A DNA stretch of 64,000 bases from Tetradesmus obliquus (taxonomy: Eukaryota; Chlorophyta; Chlorophyceae; Sphaeropleales; Scenedesmaceae): positions 2,418,001 to 2,482,000 of the forward strand of contig CP126203.1 of assembly GCA_030272155.1 (NCBI GenBank), in the 5' to 3' direction. The position numbers and the translations under genes were made by a program. Shown in pieces: positions 22,794-33,600 of the stretch (positions are counted from its first letter, which is position 1; each line of letters starts with the position of its first letter). Under the pieces are notes generated by a model, which saw nothing but the letters and a program-made list of their open reading frames with translations, was not told where the DNA came from and made no database searches.

Positions 22794-25768
22794 CTACCAG
22801 CCATTGGTGCCCACCGAGCCAGATGATGATGACCTGGCAACTGACGGCGGCAGTGGCAGGCTGCCACCACGGCCCAGCTGCTGACCCACCTGCCCTGCCT
22901 GGCTCTGCTGCAGCTGCTGCAGCAGCGCCGCCTCCTTCGCCATGATTGCGCTCATTGCCGCCTGCTTCTGCTGCCTCTGCCAAGCATACAGCTTCCCAAT
23001 CACCTTGGACACTGCAATACCCTCCTCACTGTGCCTGTGGAAGCCGGCGCCTGGGTGCAACAGTGCCTCCAGCCTTGGAAGGGCGCCTGCAGAGCAGAGC
23101 AGCGGCCACAAGAGCAAGTACTCAAGCTCAATCTATAAGAGCTGTCGACAATAGCGTTGGATATGCTGTCCTTGCTGTGTGGTTCACCGTGACCTGGTTG
23201 TCCACGTTAGAGGGACGTCATGCACTGCGCTGCCGACAGCAGGCTACACCTGCAATTACTGCTGCATGTGCTGCGCTTTGCAAGAGGCGTTGTCAATGTC
23301 AAAACCACGTAGCTCATACCTGCTGCAAACACTGCTGCTGTGTTGCCTGCATGGTGACCGACAACCAGCTCCAGCAGCAAGTGCACAGCCACCGCCTGCG
23401 GCGCTGCCGCTGGGTAGTCCTGCAGGTCCAGCATGTCCACCAACGCCTCCACTGCACGCTGCTTGACAATGATGGCCTGAGAGGAATGCAATTTGCATGT
23501 TCGAAGAGCGCGGAAACATGGGGGCCGGAGGTGAGGAATTAGCCAGCAATTGGTTGTGTTATGTTCGTCAAGACAAGGTGTGCCCAGGAGACTGTGCAGT
23601 GCTGCAGGAAGGTTTAGCTGAGTTACTTGCAGGACACCACATGCGTGCAGCAGCAGTGCAGCACAGTAGCGGCAACCCCAAAACCTATGCCGTGGTGGAC
23701 CTCTGGGTCAGCAAACAGCTGCCACAGCTGCTAGTATGCACTGTTATATGCGCATGCGCATGGTAAAGGCACCTTGCGCAACAGGCCGTACATGCAGCGA
23801 TGCCTCAACTCGCACCTGGTTCTCGTAGTTGCCCACCGCCAGCGCAAGCAGCACCTCAGCCGCCACCTGCAGCAGCATAACCAAGCTTCCGCAGTATTGC
23901 ATTTGCCATGACTGCAAGCAGTTGAAACAGCATGACTGTCCCCTGCTGAACAGGCATTCTTAGCTTCCAAGATGTGTATACTTCTCGCAGTCACACTACC
24001 CACCTGCTGTGTCTTGATAGAGCCCTGCGCTGCTTGGGCCTTGAGGCACATGCACAGCATCTGCACAGCCCCAGCATCTGCAAACACCTGCTGGCGCTGC
24101 TGGTTGGCGCCAGGTGGGCCGGCCAGCTCGTTGAGCGCACTCAGTGCTGTGTAGACTAAGGTGCTGGATGAGGAGCCCAACATGCGTGTCAGCCTGCAGC
24201 CAAGAGGGACAGTATGCACCACAATGTCAGCGAGCTTTATGGTGCCACCACCAGCAGTGTTGCTGCAATGTTGCACTCCACTGCAAAACAATGTTACACC
24301 AAAGTTTTTAAATTCAGCACAAACAGCATGTGCAGCTTGCTATCACACCTTTCCTGCAAGCACACCCACACACCCCCACCTTGGCACAGCATTGCTGTCG
24401 ATGATGATTGCCTGGTGTGCAGAGCTGCCCCTGGCGAGGCCCCACAGCGCTGCGGCTGCACCCTGCTGCTGCTCGTCACTGGCTGCTCCACGCAGCATCT
24501 TAGCCAGGGGCTCTACAGCTCCTGCAGCCACGATGAAGCCTGGGTGGGCTGCACCAGTGAAGGCCAGAACTGCCAGCTGCTCCGCTGCCTGTGCAGTTGT
24601 GCTGGGGTCAGCGCAGCCCAGCAGGGAGACCAGCTCCAGGATGTTGTCCTGCACATCAAGCGGCAATGGTTCTGCCCTTGCAGGACTTGCAGGAATGAAG
24701 CCTGCCAATGCTGCTGGTGCAGCCACTCGAGCAGGGCTGGTGTTTGGCGAAGGTGCAAAGGTTCCCCGCATGTGAGATGAGGGTGAGGGGCTGGCGTGAG
24801 AAGAGGAGGGCAGAGTGGTGGAGACAGGCTTGGAGCAATGCTGCTTCTGCTGCTTGCTGGTAGCCAGAGATGCTGCCAGCATGTTGCGCAGCGGCTGCTG
24901 TGGCACAGGGTCGTTGTCTGCGCTGGTGCGGCTGTCATTGGCCCCATCGCTGATGCGGTTGTTGCCGGGGCTGCTGGCACTGATGTTTGAGGTTGGGAAG
25001 GCGCGCATGACAAGCTTCTTGGGGCTGTTGGCCGTGCAGGAGGGAGAGCTGGGTCCTGCAGGAGAGGCGGCATCTTCATAGAAACCGTCGTGTGCGCTGC
25101 TGCTGTGCTGCAGCCGCGACCTCTTGTCTGGGCTGCGCTTGTCTGGGCTGCGCTTGTCTGGGCTACGCCAGGATGGGCTGCTGCTGATGCCGGTTGGCCT
25201 GCCACGGGGTGGTGAGGTCGGGCCATCTGCGTATGGATCACTGGATGACATTGCATCCTGCAAGCGTTGTTTGCAACAGATATAAGGTAAGCATTTCATG
25301 AAGTATGCACGGATGCTTATGATAGTACAGTAACAGAAGCTGTACATGCCATGCATGGATGCAGAAGGAGGCGAGCCCGCTACCAAAACTTGCAGGATAG
25401 GTAGGGAACGAGGAATAAACTGTGCGGGTGTCCCTGTACAGTGTCATGCACAGCCTGCATGTGATGGCTTTGATATTGATGTGTAAATCTCCATCAACCT
25501 GCCCTCTGCTCAGTGCCTGCAGGTACAACATGCCTTGCAGGACCCTCACCTGCAGCGATCCTGCCAGTTGCTCCCAGCTGAAAGGGTTTGACCTGTCAGC
25601 CAGCAAGCTGCACTGCAGCAGGCTGCCATCTTTAGCATAGTCCTGCATGCCACTTGGCTTGCCAAGACATGTGGCGCGCATGCACATCATCTCCTGCAGT
25701 GCGTAACGGCGCCTGCCATCGCCATTGGTGCTCCCAGGCAGGAAGTCTGGGAGGGTACAGTTGTCCAT
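22794..25768 (-). CDS. Armadillo-like repeat protein with disordered N-terminus, 6 exons, 595 aa
   Basis: Exons in coding order: 25768-25550, 25257-24380, 24193-24004, 23866-23816, 23476-23320, 23086-22794. They give 596 codons with consistent phases (0,2,0,0,1). The ATG at 25768 is the first in-frame ATG. Residues about 73-260 are Ser/Pro-rich, with three SPDKR units (RSPDKRSPDKRSPDKRS) suggesting proline-directed phosphorylation. Then come ARM-like helices: ILELVSLLGCADPSTTAQAA, AEQLAVLAFTGAAHPGFIV, AAGAVEPLAKMLRG, GAAAALWGLARGS, VYTALSALNELAGPPGANQQ, AGAVQMLCMCLKAQ, VAAEVLLALAVGNYENQ and RAVEALVDMLDLQDYPAAAP. A coiled-coil-like tail (LYAWQRQQKQAAMSAIMAKE) ends the protein. Partner unknown; a protein-interaction scaffold is likely. 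Unlike its neighbours it carries no partial exon copies. Confidence 0.75.
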
Positions 25769-26900
25769 GATGCTCTCTCGTGTATTGAATTGTTTCTGTA
25801 GGTGATTGAACGGTGCAGGGTGGGCAGTACGAGGTAGCGCAAGTGCGCCTCTGGCTCTGTCTGGCAGCTGCTGCTTCAGCAAGCTTGCCAGCAGGAAACT
25901 GACCAGGCAGTCTCCTGCAGGAAGAATAGCAACAAGTAGTGGGTTGCAGTTTGTGTTGAAACAGGCTGTTGCTGATGGCCCAGTCCGCAGCAGAGCAGAC
26001 CTGCACAGCAGTGTTGCACAGCAGTGCTGGTGCTGTCTTCAGCAGCAGATCACATCAGTGTGCACCACTGCACATACACAACTCTTGAAGTGCTTAAACG
26101 ACACAAATACTGTAAAATTATTCTTCTTTAGCTTAGCCTGTGGGCTACCTGTGCTGTGGCACAACGAGCGGGATGCAGTGGCGCGCCAAAATCGATGCGA
26201 AGCATGGGTTCACCTGAAACGGATGCCTACCTGTTGATAGCTATCAAAGAAACGTAAAGAACTGATTCTTGAGGCGAGCGTACTCGGCGGCCCAGCTGGT
26301 GCAAAGTTTGTCGCCGAGCTTCTCAAGGGTTGACAGGTTTACAGCTGACAAGCACCATAGAACTGTTACAAACCCGACGCCATTGCGTTGTCGGATGGCT
26401 GCAGCTCATCCGAGCTGTCGGGGTGGTTTTAAACCCTTTAAACCCTAAACCCTTTTGTCGGGGTGGTTTTAAACCCAAAACGCATCGATGCCAAACCCTA
26501 GTTCTTCCAAATGCTGCTGGAGCAGCTTTAAGACCAAACATGATGCCGTACATCCCAGACTAAAAGTCGGAATAGCACTGCTGCACTAATCAACATCGAA
26601 GAGAGTGCGAGCATGTAAACGTTTGAACAAAGTGTGTCCAGCGGCGATTACAGGAACACCAAGAAACTCCACAAAACAGCTCACACACCATCTGCTTACG
26701 ACGCCCAGTTGCTACACTGCTCTTTGCAGGACAGTGCCGATGCCGTGCCTGGGTGTAAGCCACCAATGACCCCACCAACCAAGTTGACATGTGAACAGCA
26801 ACTACTGCTGCTGCAGCAGCCACTGCTGCCGTGGCGCGCCAAACCAGACGATGTGCTGCTGCTCCGAACACCCATCAAGCGGCAGCTGTGAAGAGGGCAT
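25769..26900. other. Intergenic with telomere-like motif
   Basis: No gene seen. It contains two direct copies of 'gtcggggtggttttaaaccc' (about 26418 and 26458) flanking 'tttaaaccctaaaccc', plus a further 'aaaccctag' near 26497. This resembles the plant-type telomere repeat CCCTAAA. Confidence 0.6.
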
Positions 26901-28603
26901 TTACTCATAGATCCAGGGCTTGGCTGCGGGGGTCCACTCAGCCAGGTTCTCTGCAGCAGCAACAGCGGATACACAACGAAGATGCTGAGCAAGCACGCCT
27001 GAATATGTGCCTGCAAGGATACACCAGCAACACTACAGCGAAACACTACGACAATCTGTAAAAGCAGGCATAATACCCCTACTACCAGGCTCATAACCTG
27101 TCCTGCAAGCATTGCTTTTATTTGCATCATTGCTGTGAAATTGCTGCACATCAAGGGGAAGCATTTACCACACCCAAGCACCGGCACTCACCACCGAACC
27201 ACAGGGCAATCTCCTTCTGTGCGTTCTCCACGCTGTCGCTGCCGTGGATCACGTTGCGCCCCACCTGCAGCATTCAAGCAGAGCAAGCAGAGCACCCACA
27301 GCTCCATACGTCAGCAGCTGCTGTAGTGGTCTACATCACAGTAGCCAGGCCACTCCAGCAATGCCTCCTGGGCGAGAAACATGGCAGTGCGCCTGACATG
27401 CATGCAGCGCCACACCCTGTTACTGCTATTACTTTTGCTGCTGCGGAGAGAACCTTGGCAGTACCCGCAAGTACCGACAGAACTAGGCACTGGTCAGGTA
27501 CTGAGTTCTGTCACAGCAGCAGTAGCGCACCTCAATGGCGTAGTCACCACGGATGGTGCCTGGCTCGCTGGCCTGTGGGTTGGTGGCGCCGATCATCTTG
27601 CGGCCAGTCAGCACAATGTTCCTGCCCTCCCAGACCTAGCAGCACAAATGCACAGCAGCGGAGTGAGTAAGCAAAAGCAATGGAGTGCGCGGCTGATGGC
27701 AGGGAGGTAGCGGTGTGAGTGCGTAGAAGCCAAACAACGTCTTAGACAGCGGTCAGTTGCTGCACGCCAAGCTGACAGCGCGCAGGTGTACATCCACTGC
27801 TCAAACCATGCTGCTGTGCTGCTGCTGAGACAGACGGGTGTTAGTACAGTGGAATGAGGCTCAAGTGCCGTGAGGCTAAATGCGGACCCCATCACAGCAA
27901 CATCAGATGGTTGGACAGCATGCTGCCTGTACGTGCGTTCCCACTGCTCTGCAGCACACTGCCCAGTCAATTGCTGAGGTGAGCAGCAAATCAAACACAA
28001 GCTGCAGGCTACGAACATGCAGAAGATCCTTACAGCACAAGCACCAGCAGCAGGACAGCTGCTGCTGCTACTGCCAAGCAGAAGACCTGCCAACGCACCA
28101 TAGCCACCACTGGGCCACTGCAGATGTAGTCCACCAGGGCACCGAAGAAAGGCTTCTCAGACAGATCAGCGTAGTGCTTCTCTGCCAGAGAGCGCTCCAC
28201 GTTGAGCATCTTCAGGCCAACCAGCTTGTAGCCACGCTGCTCGAAGCGCTTGATGACCTCGCCAACCAGGCCACGCTGCACGCCGTCAGGCTGTGAGGAC
28301 AGAAGCAGTAAACGATGGCTTAAAAGCAGTTTGGAATTGCGGCTATTGTGCAATGTGCTTGAAAGGAGCTGCCAGAGGAGGTAGACGCCTGGATGCTTCA
28401 ACCGACCCGCCCACCAGCCAAACGAGACATAGACGTGCAACTGCTGGATACAAGGTACATACTAATGTGTTGAGGAAGAAAGCGCCCTAGCAACAGCGAC
28501 GTGTTGGCTGCATCGCCAAGCTGGAGGCATATCAGCACCCACTGCAACCTGGTTTGATGCCAGCTACTTGCCTTGATCATGATGTAGCTCCTCTCGGTCG
28601 CCA
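26901..28603 (-). CDS. NDK: Nucleoside diphosphate kinase, about 150 aa
   Basis: Exons in coding order: 28603-28572, 28290-28099, 27635-27531, 27264-27192, 26950-26901 (TAA). The product matches cytosolic group I NDPKs: [96 protein letters not shown] (phospho-His loop) and the C-terminus PWIYE. It transfers the gamma phosphate from ATP to NDPs. The exon at 28603 begins TG-GCG-ACC after an acceptor 'aatgcag', so the start codon is probably split A|TG with a 5' exon I could not place; this gives 150 aa, the normal length. The donor after IMIK is GC (aag/gcaagt). No partial exon copies surround this gene. Confidence 0.92.
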
Positions 28604-29046
28604 CTGCATTGGCAAAGCACGTGAAATAGTCAGTGCATTGCTGCTGCCACACAACAGCTGAGAAATTGAGCAACAGCACCAGCAGCAGCAGCGCTGCCTG
28701 ACATGGCCTGATGCCAAGCTCACTTTTGCTGGTTTGTGAACTTGCAAGCACAGAAGAAGGGTGCAGCAGGTGAAAAGGTGACTGCGTACAGCCAGTGAAC
28801 GGGTAAATGCGTGTGCTGCTGTTCTGCACAGCCCGCTGCCTAAACAACTGTTATAAGGGCTTCCGACTCCAGTTTGATTCTACCAGAACAACACCGCATG
28901 TAGCTATGTTTGCTTCGATCGTTTTCTCCTAACGTTCTTAATTGGAAACACGCCTGCCCACAGAACACGGGCCCGAGTACTAGGCAGTGACCTGCACGAA
29001 AGCCTGGTTCCGTGCAGATGTGCTGCTGAGCTGGTGGTTTCCACGC
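28604..29046. promoter_or_regulatory. Divergent promoter region between NDK (-) and LRR-RING gene (+)
   Basis: The two genes start back-to-back about 440 bp apart. The interval must hold both 5' UTRs, the missing first exon of NDK and both promoters. No TATA or other element stands out clearly. Confidence 0.5.
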
Positions 29047-29808
29047 ATGAGCGCGGGGTCGGCATATGGATCGGCAGGGCCTGCCGGGCTGCAGGTACTT
29101 CCGCAACTTGCCCTGCTGTTGTCCTTGTGCAGTGCGTTCCTCACAGGCTTTCGAGCTCAGCCTAGCGTGTTCAACTCACCTGCAGGGAGAGGCCACTGAA
29201 CTCCACGTTCCGTTGCTCGAGAGCGACGAAATTCACTCAGACACAGGAGCAGCAGCAGGCCAGGGAGATGCAGCTGTGCATGAGGGGGATGTTGAGCAGG
29301 GCTTGGTGGCAGGGTCAGATGCAGAAGCAGGCTCAAACAAGTCTGAGGAGGACGTTGCTGTCGCAGTAAGCTGAAACTCTCACAGGACAGCTGCTGGGCA
29401 TCACGTGGTTGCTCAACAGCACATGCTGCTGCTGCTGTTGCATCAGGATGCCCTGACAGCATACACAGCTACACATACATCAGCACAGGCAGCTTGGTAT
29501 CCTCTGCCTTATCAGCAGCAAGTAAAAGGACGATGCCAGGTAGCAGAGAGTTGCGCTTTGAGCAGCAGCGTATGCAAGTGCTTTATCAACCTGGCGTGCA
29601 GCAGTGTATAGTGATCATGGTGTATCTGAATGTTGATTTTCCTGCAGGCTGCGAGGGCGACCAGCCAGTCAGGGCCGGGGGTCTACTGCTTGGACCTGCT
29701 GAGGCTGCTCATATTTTACTGGGCAATTGTAGCAGACGCGCTGCTCATGAAGGTCAGCAGCAACCGCAGCAGTGCCAAGCAGCGCACTTGAGGTGGCCAG
29801 GTTGTCAC

Positions 29809-29866
<58 letters not shown>

Positions 29867-30075
29867 GCAAGGACCCTGCAGATGTGCATATGCAGCCTGG
29901 CATTTTCAACAGCTCGTGTTCGTGGCTGCAGTTTTGGCGGCACCTGCCGTGGCCACTGCAGCAGTGCTGCTGCAAGCATTGGCTGCAGAGCCACAGCCTG
30001 CAGCGCCAAAGCAGCGGGAACTGCAAAACATGCTCACTGCCGGTTGGGGCAGCTGCATGCAACAAAGCACTGTGC

Positions 30076-30119
<44 letters not shown>

Positions 30120-30554
30120 CAATCTGCTGCAGCCACAGTTCCATTGCACAGCCAGGTACTAGCCACCATGCATCAACGCTGCGCTCGTCTCACCCTCCTG
30201 ACCTTGCCTCTCTGCTGCCCACCTGCATAACCTCGCCTCTCTGTCTGCTGCTCTGCCGCCCGCCCTTTTCCTTGCCTGCCTGCCTGCTGGCCTGCTTGCA
30301 GGAACTGTATAGCCAGCAGCACCTGGTGTTTGCAGGAATCTCCACAGGCTTCACAGTGGGGCCCCATGTGTTCATGTCGCTGCTGCTGATCATACGGCAG
30401 GGCTGGCTGCAGGCCGCAAGCCAGGCCTGCGGTTTTATCCTCACGCTGAACCCTTTTGAGAGCCTGACGCCCATCCCGCAGGGCGTGCTTGGGCTGTTTG
30501 TGATCAGCATAGGGTTCATCGCGTACGTGCTGATTGCAGCGTCAGGTGAGCAGT

Positions 30555-30609
<55 letters not shown>

Positions 30610-33600
30610 TGCAGCTGAGCTTATGGGGCTGTGTTTCATTGGCACTTCAGCTGTCAGCTGCAGTCAGTAGAATTTGGCAGCGGTTGCATTGCGCTTCGCT
30701 TACGCGCCTGGGGTGCAGCAGTGCTTTTCACAACACGTTTTTTGGCAACAGAGCACTCATTGGCTGCGTGTATGTCTGCTGCTTCTGCTGAACCTGCTGC
30801 CGCCGCACAGGGCTGATCTTTGTGGCGTACTGCGTGGTGTGCTACCTGGTGACCGCGCTGCTCTTCAGCCTGCTCATCCTTGACCTTGCGGCGCTTGTTA
30901 TAACAGTAGCACCCAGCAAGGCCATCTTCAAGTACACAGACCTGGTCTACACAGGTACGACGGGAAATTAATGCATCATTTGTCAAGTGAACTTCTTGGA
31001 TTGAACCTGCCTTGCAAGTATGTTGTGTTGCCTGCTGCCTCGGCTTGCTGCTGTTAGCATGCCCTGTTCTTGCTCCGTTCTCAGAGAACCTCGGGATCAG
31101 CCGGGTGGTGCCACCCTGCTGATCGATTTCTGCTGCCGCAGCTTGCTGAGATTGCGCTATTTCTTCTTACTATACACAGAGAACTTCAAGTTCAGCCGGC
31201 TGGTGCTGCAGGCCTGGCTGCAGCCCGCTAGTCACTTCCTGCAAACCAACTGCCTGCTGTCGCCACCTGCTGCCTTTTCACGCTGCTTTCTGCAGAGAAC
31301 TTCAAGTTCAGCCGGCTGGTGCTGCAGGCCTGCCTGCAGCCCGCTAGTCACTCGCTGTCAACTAACTGCCTGCTGCCGCCGCCTGCTGTTGCCACACTGT
31401 ATTGTTGCAGAGAACTTCAAGTTCGGCCGGCTGGTGCTGCATGCCTGGCTGCAGCCCGCTAGTCACTTGCTGTCAGCCAACCGCCTGCTGCCGCCGCCTG
31501 CTGTTGCCACACTGTATTGTTGCAGAGAACTTCAAATTCAGCCGGCTGGTGCTGCAGGCCTGGCTGCAGTCAGCGCCCGAGCTGGTGGTGATAGCCGTCA
31601 TCCTGTACAGGAATGTGGGCAGTGGCGGGCCAGCTGTGGTCATCAACGGCACCATCCTGCTGCACGTAAGCATTGACTTTAGTGCTATGAAGGGTTGTGT
31701 TGTGTGAGCAGCTGTGATGGCAATACGGTGTTATGGGTGGTAGGTGTCATCCTGTACAGGAATGTGGGCAGTGGAGGGCCAGCAGTGGTGATTGATGAGG
31801 AGAAACCTTCTGCACTTGTGGATTGTTGCGTTATGGGGTGGTTAGGGGGATGTTTGCCACATCTTCACCTCCAGGTGCTTGCCAGTTGTGCCCAGGCAGT
31901 GCCCGGTGCAGCAATGCTCACTCGTTGTCAGCATCCTCCCAACAGCTGTTCTCGCATGTTTTGAGTACATGCTGCCCTGCAGGCGCCGGCAGCACACCTT
32001 ATCTATGCACCAGCCACCGCCAAAATGACATCAGCAACTGTGTTTGGTCTCGCATGCTGCCCTGCAGGCGCTGGCAGCGCACCTGGTCAACCTGTGGGAC
32101 AAGGCCCCACAATCTTTTCAGCATCTGTTTCATGCAGTATGTGCTGGAAGAGCTTGCACCGCACCTCATCTCATCATCACTTGTTGCTGTTTTTCCCGCT
32201 CTGTCCTGCAGGCGCTGGCAGCGCACCTGGTCAACCTGTGGGACAAGTGCCTGCTCTTCCGCTCCGCAGCAGCAGCCATGCAACCTGATCAACAACCCTT
32301 GCTGCATGCTTGCTCGCATGTTGACCCACAGGCGCTGGCAGCACGCTCCTCTGCGACAACATGTCTGCTCTTTCACTCTGCAGGAGCTGCCCTGCAGATG
32401 TCTTGGCAGCTGTATCAACATGGTTGTGTCCGCATGCTGCTCTGCAGGCGCTGGCAGCGCACCTGGTCAACCTGTGGGACAAGTGCCTGCTCTTCCGCTC
32501 CGCAGCAGCAGCAGCTGGCGCCGGCCCCGGCCACCATCTGCTGTGCATGCTGCAAGTGAAGGGCTCCTGCAGGCTCAGCTTGCCGGTGCTGCGGGACAAC
32601 CTGAGCAGGGTGCTGCGGGGTGCCGGCGGCGGGGCTGCAGGGGCGGGGCTGGGCAGTGTGGTGCACATCAGCAGCGCGGAGGATGCACCCGACAACGATA
32701 GTGAGCTGGTGAGCTGTTTGACTATCATTCAAAACCAGCAGGGTGAATGCGCCTAGGAAGTGCGGAGGCAGCTGGCAGCAGCTGTGCTTGGTATATGTAG
32801 AGTGATGAGGGGCAACCTGAGCAGGGTGCTGCGGGGTGCTGGTGGCGGCGCTGGAGGGGCGGGGCTGGGCAGTGTGGTGCACATCAGCAGCGCGGAGGAT
32901 GCACCCGACAACGATAGTGAGCTGGTGAGCTGTTTGACTATCATTCAAAACCAGCAGGGTGAATGCGCCTAGGAAGTGCGGAGGCAGCTGGCAGCAGCTG
33001 TGCTTGGTATATGTAGAGTGATGAGGGGCAACCTGAGCAGGGTGCTGCGGGGTGCTGGTGGCGGCGCTGCAGGGGCGGGGCTGGGCAGTGTGGTGCACAT
33101 CAGCAGCGCGGAGGATGCACCCGACAACGATAGTGAGCTGGTGAGCTGTTTGACTATCATTCAAAACCAGCAGGGTGAATGCGCCTAGGAAGTGCGGAGG
33201 CAGCTGGCAGCAGCTGTGCTTGGTATATGTAGAGTGATGAGGGGCAACCTGAGCAGGGTGCTGCGGGGTGCTGGTGGCGGCGCTGGAGGGGCGGGGCTGG
33301 GCAGTGTGGTGCACATCAGCAGCGCGGAGGATGCACCCGACAACGATAGTGAGCTGGTGAGCAGCCAACTGATGGCCAATATGGTGGCGTAGAATCCAGT
33401 GGAGCAGCTAAGTGCAGGGTGCAACCAGTGGATCAGCTGATTGTAGGGTGTTGATGTTGATGGTAGGGACGTAGCTTGTGGCGGTGTGGTGCACATGAGC
33501 TGTGACGTAGGACGCACCCGACAACGACAGCGAACTGGTGAGCAACTGGTGGATTGGTAGATTGCAGGCTTTGTCAAGCCTCCATAACCTTAAAACAGGT

